64,000 nucleotides of DNA from Sphingomonadaceae bacterium (lineage in GTDB: Bacteria > Pseudomonadota > Alphaproteobacteria > Sphingomonadales > Sphingomonadaceae), in assembly GCA_947463325.1 (NCBI GenBank), contig CANHQT010000004.1:48810-112809 (forward strand), in the 5' to 3' direction. Positions 17,529-25,834 of the stretch are shown piece after piece. Position 1 is the stretch's first letter. Each line of letters begins with the position of its first letter. The translations under genes and the position numbers were made by a program. Below the pieces are notes generated by a model. It ran no database searches, was not told the DNA's origin, and saw only the letters and a program-made list of their open reading frames with translations.

Positions 17529-18287
17529 TCAAAGGCTCTGGCCGTCGTCGACCGTGAGGGTCGCACCGGTGGTCGAGCCGCTGGCGTCCGAGCAGAAGTA
17601 AAGCACCGCACCGTCGAGCGATTCGACGGGTTGCAGGCGGCGGCGGTGGAAGGCGGCAATCTGTGCCTGACCGCCGGGCGTATCGAACCAGTCACCGGCA
17701 ATCTCCGTTGCGATATAGCCGGGCTGGATGGTGTTGACGGTAATACCGATCCGCACCCATTCCCGCGCCAGATTGCGCCCGAGATGTGCGACCGCCGCCT
17801 TGCCCGCGGCATAGGCTGCATCGCCCTGCCCCGTCATGCCCGCAGTGATCGAGCCGATGAGGAGAATGCGCCCGCGCGTGCCTATGCCGTGGGCGATCAT
17901 GCGCCGCGCGGCCTCCCGCGCGGTCAGATAGACGCCGGTGAAATTGGTGTCGGTGAGCTGCCGCAGTGCCTCCACCGAAACATCGGTCGAGCGGCCGGGA
18001 GCAGCCATGCCGGCGTTGGCGATGACCGTATCGATCGGACCCAAGGCCGCCTCTGCCGCATCAAAGGCAGCGATGATCGAGGCTTCGTCTGTCACATCCA
18101 TCGGCACGGCGACCGCCTTGCCCTGCCCGAGTTCTTGCGCCAGCACCGCCACCCGTTCCACCCGGCGTGCGCCGAGCACCACCCGCGCACCCGCCGAAAC
18201 AGCGAGCCGCGCGAAATGCGCGCCGAGGCCGGAGGAAGCACCGGTGATGAGGAGCGTGCGCCCTTCAAGCGGGAGGGGTGTCGTCAT
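17529..18287 (-). CDS. SDR-family oxidoreductase
   Basis: A classical short-chain dehydrogenase/reductase of 252 residues: cofactor loop TGASSGLG near residue 15, NAG (VIANAG) at about 92, a catalytic serine in ILLIGSITAG and the YxxxK motif as YAAGKAAV. The C-terminal part (QPGYIATEIAGDWF) is the usual substrate loop. The start overlaps the stop of the FAD oxidoreductase gene by 4 bp (ATGA), so the two are a translationally coupled pair and may act on the same substrate. The specific substrate is not recognisable. Confidence 0.92.
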   Translation of the reverse strand: MTTPLPLEGRTLLITGASSGLGAHFARLAVSAGARVVLGARRVERVAVLAQELGQGKAVAVPMDVTDEASIIAAFDAAEAALGPIDTVIANAGMAAPGRSTDVSVEALRQLTDTNFTGVYLTAREAARRMIAHGIGTRGRILLIGSITAGMTGQGDAAYAAGKAAVAHLGRNLAREWVRIGITVNTIQPGYIATEIAGDWFDTPGGQAQIAAFHRRRLQPVESLDGAVLYFCSDASGSTTGATLTVDDGQSL

Positions 18288-19909
18288 CCGAACATCCTTG
18301 CAAACAGGCCGCGATCGCGCAGAATCTCATGCGCGGCATTATGGCCGGGCGCGCCGGTGACGCCGCCACCGGGGTGGGTGCCCGATCCGCACATGTAGAG
18401 ACCCGCAATCGGCCCGCGATAATCCCCATGGCCAAGCACCGGCCGCGCCGACCAGAGCTGATCGAGGCTCATGTGGCCGTGGAAAATATCCCCGCCGACA
18501 AGGCCGAATTTGCGTTCGAGATCGAGCGGGGAATGGATCTGCCGCGCGATGATCGAGGATTTGAAATTGGGGGCGTGGGCGGTGACGGTATCAATGATGT
18601 GATCGGCCACTTCATCGCGCACATCATCCCAGCCGCGCGGTCGCCCATCCGGCCCGGGTGGCAAATCAAAGGCAAATTGCTGGCAGAACAGGCTGGCGAC
18701 ATGCGCGCCCGGCGGGGCAAGACTGTCATCAACGGTCGAGGGGATCTTGATTTCAACGATCGGCGCTTTTGACCAGCCGTGAAGCCGGGCATCGTCCCAA
18801 GCCTGATCCATATAATCGAGGCCGGGGGCGATGATGATGCCGGCGGTATGGTGTTCGGCGAGGGTCTTGCCGGGCAGCACGGTGAAGTCGGGCAGTTCCG
18901 AGAGCGCGACATTCATCCGGAAAGTGCCGGAGCCGGTGCGGTATCCGGCCATGGCGCGGCGGAAATCGGCCGGCAGGTCCGAGGCGTCGACCATGTCACG
19001 ATAGAGGAGCGCAGGGCCGACGTTGGCCGCGACAGTGCGCGCGGCAATTTCCTCCCCGCCGACCAGGCGCACCCCGGCGACACGGCCGCCATCGATCAGC
19101 AGGTGATCGACCGGCGTTTCGAGGCTGATTTCCACCCCGGCATCCATACAGGCCGCGGCCATCGCCTGAGTGATTGCGCCCATGCCGCCGACAGCATGAC
19201 CCCAGGCGCCCTTGGTTCCGTTGACCTCTCCAAACACGTGGTGGAGCAGCACATAGGCCGAGCCGGGGGTCGAGACGCCACCGTAATTGCCGACCACCGC
19301 ATCAAAGGCGAAGGCGGATTTCACCACATCGCTTTCATACCAGCGGTCGAGGAAGCTGCGCGCGCTGGCGACGAACATGGCCAGCACATCGCGCTGGGCA
19401 TCAATCGGCAGCCGTGCGAGCGCGCGGCCCTGAACGATTCCGGAGAGCAGATCACGCAAACCACCGCCGGCGTTGGGCGGCGTGCGCAAGGCCATGTCAC
19501 GCAGCACATCCGCCACCCGTTCGAGCGCGGATTCATAAGCCGGGAAGGCCTCTGCATCGGCCTGCGAGAAGCGGGCGAACTCCGCCTGCGTGCGCGCGGT
19601 GCCGCCGCCCAGTTTCAGATATGTGTCGGGGAAGGGGAAGAAGTTGGAGATCGTCCGTTCAATGACGCGATAGCCGTGATCGGCGAGGCGCATATCCGCG
19701 ATCACCTTGGGCCGCAGCAAGCTGACGGTATAGCTGGCGGTCGAGTTGCGAAAGCCGGGGGCGAATTCCTCCGTCACCGCAGCGCCGCCGACAATGTGGC
19801 GCCGTTCGAGCACCCGCACCTTCATACCCGCACGCGCGAGATAGAAGGCGCAGACCAGGCCATTGTGGCCGCCGCCGATGATCAGCGCATCATATTGTCT
19901 GGTGCCCAT
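18284..19909 (-). CDS. FAD-dependent oxidoreductase, PYROXD2/CrtI-like
   Basis: A 541-residue flavoprotein of the phytoene-desaturase-like superfamily, closest in appearance to PYROXD2. The dinucleotide-binding motif is YDALIIGGGHNGLVCA, followed by LERRHIVGGAAVTEEFAPGF. Near the C-terminus MCGSGTHPGGGVTGAPGHNAA is the second FAD-binding motif typical of the CrtI/PYROXD2 group. The tracked ORF extends 189 codons upstream in a frame without similarity; MGTRQYD at 19909, after AGGG, is the natural start. It is coupled to the downstream SDR gene. The substrate is unknown, and no carotenoid genes are nearby to support a pigment role. Confidence 0.9.
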   Translation of the reverse strand: MGTRQYDALIIGGGHNGLVCAFYLARAGMKVRVLERRHIVGGAAVTEEFAPGFRNSTASYTVSLLRPKVIADMRLADHGYRVIERTISNFFPFPDTYLKLGGGTARTQAEFARFSQADAEAFPAYESALERVADVLRDMALRTPPNAGGGLRDLLSGIVQGRALARLPIDAQRDVLAMFVASARSFLDRWYESDVVKSAFAFDAVVGNYGGVSTPGSAYVLLHHVFGEVNGTKGAWGHAVGGMGAITQAMAAACMDAGVEISLETPVDHLLIDGGRVAGVRLVGGEEIAARTVAANVGPALLYRDMVDASDLPADFRRAMAGYRTGSGTFRMNVALSELPDFTVLPGKTLAEHHTAGIIIAPGLDYMDQAWDDARLHGWSKAPIVEIKIPSTVDDSLAPPGAHVASLFCQQFAFDLPPGPDGRPRGWDDVRDEVADHIIDTVTAHAPNFKSSIIARQIHSPLDLERKFGLVGGDIFHGHMSLDQLWSARPVLGHGDYRGPIAGLYMCGSGTHPGGGVTGAPGHNAAHEILRDRGLFARMFG

Positions 19910-19999
19910 GCGTATCCCTAACGCCGAAGGGGCGGGGTAGGAAAGAGGGGCATGAGGCGGTATCGGCAAGAGAAAGTTCGCAACGAGGGAAGCATTGCC

Positions 20000-20755
20000 A
20001 TGGCCACACGCACCGCACTGGTGACCGGCGCCACATCCGGGTTCGGCGCGGCGATTGCGCGGGCCCTCACCAGCGCAGGCTGGCGGGTGATCGCGACCGG
20101 GCGGCGCAGCGAACGGCTGGAGGCGCTGAAAGCCGAACTGGGCGCGGACAGGCTGCTGCCCGTGACGCTCGACATGCGCGACGGCGATGCCATCCGCGCG
20201 ATGGTGGCCGGCCTGCCCGAAGGCTGGCGCGAGATCGACTGCCTGATCAACAATGCCGGCCTCGCGCTCGGCACCGGGCCGGCGCAAGCATCCGACCCGA
20301 AGCAGTGGGAGGAGATGGTTGCGACCAACATCTCCGGCCTCATCGCCATCACCCATACGCTGCTGCCCGCGCTGATCGCGGCCAAGGGCGCGATCATCAA
20401 CATGTCCTCTGTCGCCGCGACCTACCCCTATGCCGGCGGCAATGTGTATGGCGGGACCAAGGCGTTTGTCCGGCAATTCTCACTGGGGCTGCGGTCCGAC
20501 CTCGCCGGGACAGGGGTGCGCGTCACCTCTATCGAGCCGGGCATGGCGGAGACCGAGTTCACGCTGGTGCGCACCGGCGGCAACCGCGCGGCGAGCGATG
20601 CGCTCTACTCTGGCGCCGATCCGATGACGGCGGAGGACATCGCCGCCACTGTGCTGTGGATCGCGACACTGCCGCCGCACCTCAACATCAACACCATCGA
20701 GATGATGCCGGTGCGGCAGAGCTTTGCCGGCTTTGCCGTGACGCGAGAGGGGTAA
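20000..20755 (+). CDS. SDR-family oxidoreductase, YdfG-like
   Basis: A 251-residue short-chain dehydrogenase with TGATSGFG at residues 9-16, INNAG in the middle, INMSSVAA with the catalytic Ser and YGGTKAFV for Tyr/Lys. The layout (RVTSIEPGMAETEF and the C-terminal LPPHLNINTIEMMPVRQSF) is that of YdfG, the NADP-dependent 3-hydroxy acid / serine dehydrogenase group. Start 20000 follows GAGGGA; the 16 codons upstream in the track are not family sequence. It is separated by only 6 bp from kynA and heads that operon, which is unusual for a kynurenine cluster. Confidence 0.92.
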   Translation: MATRTALVTGATSGFGAAIARALTSAGWRVIATGRRSERLEALKAELGADRLLPVTLDMRDGDAIRAMVAGLPEGWREIDCLINNAGLALGTGPAQASDPKQWEEMVATNISGLIAITHTLLPALIAAKGAIINMSSVAATYPYAGGNVYGGTKAFVRQFSLGLRSDLAGTGVRVTSIEPGMAETEFTLVRTGGNRAASDALYSGADPMTAEDIAATVLWIATLPPHLNINTIEMMPVRQSFAGFAVTREG

Positions 20756-20761
20756 GCCACC

Positions 20762-21526
20762 ATGGCCGACGGCGTGACCTATGACAGCTATTTGAGGCTC
20801 GACGCGATCCTTTCCGCGCAGGAGCCGAAGTCTGACCGGCATGACGAGCTGCTGTTCATCGTCATCCACCAGACCAAGGAGCTGTGGCTGAAACAGATCA
20901 TCGCCGAGCTTGAGCTGGCGCTTGATCTGGTGCGCGGCGACCGGCTGACCGAGGCGTACAAGGGCCTTGCCCGGGTGAGCCGCATCCAGGCGGTAATGAC
21001 CCTGTCGTGGGACGTGCTGACCACCATGACCCCGGCGGATTATACGCGGTTCCGCCATGTGCTGGGGACGAGCAGCGGTTTCCAGTCCGACCAGTTCCGC
21101 ACGGTCGAGGTCATGCTGGGCGTGCGCGAAGGGCCGATGCTGGGGCCGATGACGATCGATGCAGCGGCAAGGCCAAGCCTGTGGGACGAGGCCAATGCGG
21201 CGGCAGCGCGGGCGGGGTTGCCGGTGCCGGACGCCGCGCTCACCCGCGACTGGGCCAAACCCTATCGCGCAGACGGAGGGGTAGAGGCGGCCTGGGCCGA
21301 GGTCTATCGCGCGCCGGACACCTATTGGGCGCTCTACCAGCTCGCCGAGAAGCTGGTCGATATTGACGACGCGATGGCGAGCTGGCGCCACCGCCATGTG
21401 CTGACCGTCAGCCGGATCATCGGCGGCAAGCGCGGGACCGGCGGGACAGCGGGCGTGCCCTATCTCGAATCGACGCTGACGAAGCGCGCCTTTCCCGAAC
21501 TCTGGTCGCTGAGGACTCTCCTTTGA
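20762..21526 (+). CDS. kynA: Tryptophan 2,3-dioxygenase
   Basis: Heme dioxygenase that opens the indole ring of L-tryptophan to N-formylkynurenine, the first step of the kynurenine pathway. Visible landmarks are YDSYLRLDAIL, the active-site segment HDELLFIVIHQTKELWLKQ, the RFRHVLGTSSGFQS substrate loop, and the proximal heme histidine region ASWRHRHVLTVSRIIGGKRGTGGT. At 254 residues it has bacterial length. It sits between an SDR gene (6 bp upstream) and a kynureninase-like gene whose TTG start overlaps the kynA stop, so all three are likely one mRNA. No formamidase gene is visible here. Confidence 0.97.
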   Translation: MADGVTYDSYLRLDAILSAQEPKSDRHDELLFIVIHQTKELWLKQIIAELELALDLVRGDRLTEAYKGLARVSRIQAVMTLSWDVLTTMTPADYTRFRHVLGTSSGFQSDQFRTVEVMLGVREGPMLGPMTIDAAARPSLWDEANAAAARAGLPVPDAALTRDWAKPYRADGGVEAAWAEVYRAPDTYWALYQLAEKLVDIDDAMASWRHRHVLTVSRIIGGKRGTGGTAGVPYLESTLTKRAFPELWSLRTLL

Positions 21527-22677
21527 GCGCAGGCGATTTCCGTCACCTGTTCCAGCGCAGCATCGCAGCGGCGCCGGGGCGGCTCCATTTCGCGGCGCAC
21601 AGCCACCATCTGTGGCCTGATGCCTCCTATGTCGGGCAGATCGCCGCGTGGGAGGATGCGGCACGGCTTGCCGACCGCAAGTGGGAGCGGGTGATGGGCG
21701 AGCTGTGGCCCGCAGCCCAGCACCATGTCGCGGACGAGCTGAAGCTGCCCGACCCGGCGAGCGTGGTCTTTTCCTCCAACACGCATGACTTCCTGCTGCG
21801 CATCGCCTCCGCCATCGCCGAGCGGCCGTTGCGGCTCTTGTCCGGCGACGGGGAGTTTCACAGTTTCCGGCGGCAGGCGGCGCGCTGGGTGGAAGCGGGG
21901 GAGGTCGAGTGGCGCACGGTCGCGGGCGGAGCAGGCATGGGCGGGAAGCTCGCCGAGGCCGCGAGGGCATATGAGCCGCACCTGATCATCGCCAGCCATG
22001 TCGGATTTTCGACCGGGGCTATCGCCGATGATCTGGCCGAGGTCGCGGCGCTGTGCCGCCCTGAGGGGCCATGGCTGATTGTGGACGGCTATCATGGCTT
22101 TATGGCGCTGGAGAGCGACTTTGCCGCGCTGGCGCCGCGAGCCTTTTACACCGGGGGCGGGTATAAATATGCGATGGCGGGGGAAGGCTGTGCTTTCTTG
22201 CACGCGCCGCCGGGCTATGCCGCGCGCCCCGTTGCGACCGGATGGTATGCCGAGTTTGACGATCTGTCGCTGCCGCCCGGTGCGGTGGGATATGCCCCCG
22301 ATGCGCGGCGGTTGCTGGGATCAACATTCGACCCGTCCGGGCTGTACCGTTTTGTCGCGGTGCGCGATTGCCTGGCCAGCGAAGGGCTGACCACGGCAGC
22401 GATCAGCGCGCATTGCGCGGCGCTGAAAGCGCAGTTCCTGAACGGGATCGAGGGGACAGCGCTGGCGGGGGCGGAGGTGCTCAACCCCGCAGCGGCAGAG
22501 GAGCCGCAGGCGCGGTTCGTGGCGCTGCGGCACGCGGATGCGCCGCGCTGGCAGGCAGAGCTGATGGACGCGGACGTGGTGACCGACGTGCGCGGCGATG
22601 TGCTGCGGCTCGGCTTTGGCCTGTACCAGACAGCGCGCGATGTCGACGCGCTGCTGGGGGAAGTGGCGCGGCTCTAG
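21523..22677 (+). CDS. Kynureninase-like class V aminotransferase-fold enzyme
   Basis: A 384-residue PLP enzyme of fold type I, class V. LIVDGYHGFMA holds the Asp that contacts the pyridine nitrogen, and FYTGGGYKYAMAGEG holds the likely Schiff-base lysine. Position directly behind kynA (TTG start overlapping the TGA stop by 3 bases, TTGA, with GAGGA upstream) suggests that it cleaves kynurenine to anthranilate and alanine. The N-terminal AAHSHHLWPD differs from the LDGNSLG seen in standard KynU, so it may be a distant kynureninase or a related lyase. Its stop shares the palindrome CTAG with the stop of the convergent membrane-protein gene. Confidence 0.8.
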   Translation: MSAGDFRHLFQRSIAAAPGRLHFAAHSHHLWPDASYVGQIAAWEDAARLADRKWERVMGELWPAAQHHVADELKLPDPASVVFSSNTHDFLLRIASAIAERPLRLLSGDGEFHSFRRQAARWVEAGEVEWRTVAGGAGMGGKLAEAARAYEPHLIIASHVGFSTGAIADDLAEVAALCRPEGPWLIVDGYHGFMALESDFAALAPRAFYTGGGYKYAMAGEGCAFLHAPPGYAARPVATGWYAEFDDLSLPPGAVGYAPDARRLLGSTFDPSGLYRFVAVRDCLASEGLTTAAISAHCAALKAQFLNGIEGTALAGAEVLNPAAAEEPQARFVALRHADAPRWQAELMDADVVTDVRGDVLRLGFGLYQTARDVDALLGEVARL

Positions 22678-23063
22678 CCGGCTGCGCTGTCTTCCGCTTT
22701 CGGGCGGGTGGCGAACCAGGCGACGATGAACAGCAGCAGCAGCAAACCATCAATCATGCCGGCGACGAACGGGCCGGAGGGGGCCTGCACACGGCCCTGT
22801 GACCAAAGCCAGAGGATCGGCACGAAGAAGGCGATTTTTTCGAGGAAGGTGAAGGGCATCAGCACGCGCCAGCGCACCGGATCCATCGCGATGAACAGGA
22901 ACAGGAACTGCCAGACCAGCGCGGTCCCGTGAAAACCGTAATAAAATTCCGGCTGGGCGATGCGGAAGGGCAGCAGGCCCGCGCTCTCGGCAAACAGGCC
23001 GGGGACGATGGCGAGGATCCCGAAAATACCGGCGAGCGCATAAACAATGCGGGCAAAACGCAT
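22674..23063 (-). CDS. Small four-helix membrane protein
   Basis: About 129 residues with four apolar segments (IVYALAGIFGILAIVPGLF; ALVWQFLFLFIAMDPV; FLEKIAFFVPILWLW; AGMIDGLLLLLFIVAWFA), so an inner-membrane protein. It resembles small uncharacterised four-TM proteins found in many bacteria; no function can be assigned. ATG 23063 has AGGGG about 9 bases upstream; the track starts three codons earlier at a GTG. It is convergent with the kynureninase-like gene. Confidence 0.75.
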   Translation of the reverse strand: MRFARIVYALAGIFGILAIVPGLFAESAGLLPFRIAQPEFYYGFHGTALVWQFLFLFIAMDPVRWRVLMPFTFLEKIAFFVPILWLWSQGRVQAPSGPFVAGMIDGLLLLLFIVAWFATRPKAEDSAAG

Positions 23064-23171
23064 GGGTGACACCCCTTTCCCTATAGTCCCGAAGCCGAGT
23101 CCAGCACGGCACCGTTACGGTTGCAACAGGATGTTGACGGTTCGGCAACCGCGACCGTGGTGGGAAGGGCC

Positions 23172-23762
23172 ATGCGCCACCACCCGCCCGCCCCCCGCCA
23201 CAGCCCGACGGGCCTGCCCCCAACCGGCCCGCGGAACCCGCAAAGGCAAGGAAAAGGCCGATTCTTCGCGGCCGCCACCGCCATATTGATCAGCGGCGCG
23301 GCGCTGGCCGGATGGCCGATGGCCGAGGCGGCAGCGGAAAAAGACGGCCGCGAGGCGCCCAGGATCGCTTCCATTATGGGGGCATCCGAAGCGGGCGGAT
23401 CCGATGTGATCCGCGGGATGCGGTTCAGCCTGTGCGAGGGCAGCGGCGGAACCAATTGCGTGGTCGACGGGGACACTTTCCGGCTGGCCGGCGAGCGGAT
23501 CCGCATCGCCGACATCGACACGCCGGAAACCCACCGGCCACAATGCCCGGCGGAAGCCGCGCTGGGCGAGGCCGCGACACGGCGGCTGCACGCGCTGCTC
23601 AACGCCGGCACCTTCACGCTGCAAAGCATCGACCGCGATACCGACCGTTTCGGCCGCAAGCTGCGCATCGTGACGCGCGGCGGCGAGAGCATCGGCGGGC
23701 AGCTGGTGCGCGAAGGGCTGGCGCGGCCCTATCGTGGCGGGCCGCGCGCCGGCTGGTGCTGA
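23172..23762 (+). CDS. Secreted thermonuclease-like (SNase) protein
   Basis: A 196-residue staphylococcal-nuclease-domain protein. VVDGDTFRLAGERIRIADIDTPE gives the first catalytic Asp/Arg block and DRDTDRFGRKLRIV the late strand with the second Arg. The family usually has Glu in this middle region, where EAALGEAATRRL is seen. An apolar stretch at about 32-52 (FFAAATAILISGAALAG) after a basic, proline-rich leader suggests export or a membrane anchor. Start 23172 follows GGAAGG. Expected activity is Ca-dependent cleavage of DNA or RNA outside the cytoplasm. Confidence 0.85.
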   Translation: MRHHPPAPRHSPTGLPPTGPRNPQRQGKGRFFAAATAILISGAALAGWPMAEAAAEKDGREAPRIASIMGASEAGGSDVIRGMRFSLCEGSGGTNCVVDGDTFRLAGERIRIADIDTPETHRPQCPAEAALGEAATRRLHALLNAGTFTLQSIDRDTDRFGRKLRIVTRGGESIGGQLVREGLARPYRGGPRAGWC

Positions 23763-23798
23763 ACCCCCAAACCTACCCCCGGCGCTAACCCCCCCGGC

Positions 23799-24137
23799 CT
23801 AATCATACAGCGAGGTCGCGCAGGAGAGGCACAGCGCCGCTTCATGCTGCACCCCGAGCCGGCGAGGGTCGATCCCCTGCCCGCAGCGGGCGCAGACCCC
23901 GTAGGTGCCGGCATCGAGGCGGCTGATGGCAGCCCTGACTGCGGCAATCTCCAGCATGATCAGTGCTTCCTCCCCTTCCAGCACCTCATCATCTTCCTTT
24001 TCGGTGGCAGCCTCGCTGCTGTCCGGATTGACCGGTTCGATGCGCGCGGCGTGGACATGGGCGGCGCGCACCTGCAGCTCGGCAAGGCGGCTAGCGAGCT
24101 GCTCGCGGATGGTTTCAGGATCGAGGACCATGAACAT
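23799..24137 (-). CDS. DksA/TraR-type zinc-finger protein
   Basis: A 112-residue protein with an N-terminal coiled-coil-forming region and a C-terminal four-cysteine zinc finger, CARCGQGIDPRRLG ... CLSCATSLYD, as in DksA/TraR proteins that insert into the RNA polymerase secondary channel. It is shorter than DksA itself (about 150), and the acidic coiled-coil tip is not clear, so its regulatory activity is uncertain. ATG 24137 lies behind AGGAGG and overlaps the stop of the DUF465 gene by one base (TGATG), so translation is coupled. Confidence 0.87.
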   Translation of the reverse strand: MFMVLDPETIREQLASRLAELQVRAAHVHAARIEPVNPDSSEAATEKEDDEVLEGEEALIMLEIAAVRAAISRLDAGTYGVCARCGQGIDPRRLGVQHEAALCLSCATSLYD

Positions 24138-24388
24138 CACACCTCCTGCCGGGCGGCGGCAAGCAGCGCCGCGACCTGATCCAACAGGGTGAGCCGTTCA
24201 CGCTTCAGCGATTCGAGCGCCTCATCCCCCAGCGGCTCGACCTCTGCTGCGCTGCGGTGAATGGTCCGGTTCACCTCATGATAGCGATCAGCCAGCTTGA
24301 TGAAGTGCGGATCCTCCAGCTTCAGCCGGTGGAGGAGCGCGGTGTCCGCGGGGAATTCCGCGGCGAGCTCATGCGGTGTGTGGGTCAT
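24137..24388 (-). CDS. YdcH / DUF465 family protein
   Basis: An 83-residue protein beginning MTHTPHELAAEFP, with HRLKLEDPHFIKLADRYHEVNRTIHR and a C-terminal heptad-like LKRERLTLLDQVAALL, which is the DUF465/YdcH pattern. The family forms short helical hairpins of unknown function. ATG 24388 has GGGAGAG upstream; the track start is 11 codons earlier. It is co-transcribed with the DksA/TraR-type gene. Confidence 0.88.
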   Translation of the reverse strand: MTHTPHELAAEFPADTALLHRLKLEDPHFIKLADRYHEVNRTIHRSAAEVEPLGDEALESLKRERLTLLDQVAALLAAARQEV

Positions 24389-24429
24389 AGTCTCTCCCTT
24401 CAGGCGACGACGATGCGACACTTATGGAC

Positions 24430-25320
24430 ACCGGCCCCGATGCGCGCATTGCGTTGAATCAAAAGCACTCGATGGGAGTTGGTTCCGCTCGGGAGAGAAA
24501 GAAGAGGGTTAACGCTGGGGCGCGGGGGGAAAGGGAGAAGGGTTCGCGCAGAGGCTGTTGGATTTGGGGATGCGCCGATCCTGTCGCGGGACTTCGGTTT
24601 GAAAAGCGAAGCGCGGTCGGCAGGAATCGGTGGCGCCCTGCCCGTTGGCGGCGCAATGCCGTTCGACCGGGGAGCCGGAGGGTCAGCCAGGGTGGCCCGA
24701 TCAGCGGCGGAGGCGGGCTGACACGCCCCCGCGCAAGCCGGAAGCGGGGCCGTGCGTGCCGGCGGCTGGCGAGGGGCAGGCCGGATAGGCCCGCCGCGTT
24801 GCGCCAGTCGCGCTTACCATTCACGCATGCGCCCTGCCGGCAGTGGCCGCTCTCAACGAACCAGCCCCGACGGTCAGCCATGACATAAGCGTTGTTGCCG
24901 GTCCTCGGCCCCGCGCCGTCCGCCGCGGGCCCTTCGCGAAGGGTGGCCGCGTGTCCGGTGCAAGGCCCTGGGTTCTTCCACCGACCCCATGCCATGGTGA
25001 CAGACGCCAGCGATGCACGCCCCCCAGGGAGGCCGGGCACCGCCCAATCCCCGCGATTTGGCGCACGAGAGGGAGTCCTCTGGCCAGAAAGCCACCCCAT
25101 CCACGCCGACCGCTATGCCGGCCCATCGGGGGTTGCCCAACTCACCAGCCCGCCAACCCGCCCGAAGTGCGATTCCGGACGGACGAGTGGGATTTACCTA
25201 ACCTATTTGGTTGTAGAAGTCAATCGCATAAGGCACGCCGATGCGACCCATCAGGAGCGAAGCACTGAGCAGTTAAGGCTGGCGAGACTTGTAAGTTACG
25301 CGGTAAAAAATAGATTGCGC
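24430..25320. other. Gene-free GC-rich stretch, unexplained
   Basis: About 890 bp between the DUF465 gene and the HEPN gene. Several long open frames overlap on both strands (for example 24459-25100 minus, 213 aa), but none has recognisable domains or an acceptable ribosome binding site, and they are rich in Arg/Pro/Gly as expected for shadow frames. There are inverted repeats: GTCAGCC/GGCTGAC around 24682-24722 and the palindrome CCCTTCGCGAAGGG at 24930-24943. The last 150 bp become AT-richer toward the HEPN gene. I looked for tmRNA, RNase P, SRP and 6S signatures and saw none. Confidence 0.4.
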
Positions 25321-25324
25321 GTCA

Positions 25325-25834
25325 CTATATGGACACTTGAGAGTTCCAATCCCGGATGAGCGAACCTAAACGTGCCATATCGCGATCTGATAATACGCCG
25401 CTGTGCATTATAACATTTCTAGAACGTTCAACGATCTCGAAGACACTTTTAACCCACTCGATATTGGGTAGATACGCCTCAAACTTGTCTAGATTGTTGG
25501 CGATTATATTTGCTAAATTTGGAAGCATAGTGAACTTGATTGGACTACCCCCTCGCTGGACATGCCAACGCACTTGCTGCTCTGCCTCCATTCGCTTCCG
25601 CGCATCCGATCTAATCCGCTCCGACACGCACTTGTCCCACCAATCCTCGCCCTCGGCCTCAAGCAGGACGCGTGTCACAAGCTCGGTATCTAGCACATCG
25701 ACGCCAAGAGTTTTGCGTAGAGCCTCCGCGTCAAAGCTTAAGTCATGGCGCTTTTTGCGCCCAGCACGGTCCAGTGCGGCGTCAGTCAGTTGCCCCTTGA
25801 AGACAAAGCTGTATGCTTCATCATACAAGCTCAT
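25325..25834 (-). CDS. HEPN-domain protein (Swt1-like), putative effector RNase
   Basis: A 169-residue protein whose C-terminal helices contain RNVIMHSG, an R-x4-H motif of HEPN ribonuclease-type domains, in a context (VKSVFEIVERSRNVIMHSGVL) close to the Swt1-like HEPN group. HEPN proteins act as RNases in toxin-antitoxin, abortive-infection and CRISPR effector systems. The start ATG overlaps the stop of the DUF5343 gene by 4 bp, so the two proteins are made together. Base composition is clearly more AT-rich than the neighbours and codon use differs, which supports transfer. The assignment is from motif only. Confidence 0.72.
   Translation of the reverse strand: MSLYDEAYSFVFKGQLTDAALDRAGRKKRHDLSFDAEALRKTLGVDVLDTELVTRVLLEAEGEDWWDKCVSERIRSDARKRMEAEQQVRWHVQRGGSPIKFTMLPNLANIIANNLDKFEAYLPNIEWVKSVFEIVERSRNVIMHSGVLSDRDMARLGSLIRDWNSQVSI

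Noticed and set aside
24459-25100. 213-aa minus-strand frame in the gene-free stretch
   Set aside because: Arg/Pro/Gly-rich composition, no ribosome binding site or recognisable domain, and rival frames of similar length on both strands. Kept only as part of the unexplained region.
24430-25320. tmRNA, RNase P, SRP or 6S RNA gene
   Set aside because: None of the diagnostic sequences (for example GAGGAAAGTCCGGGC or the GGTCAGG...GGAAGG core) was found by eye on either strand.
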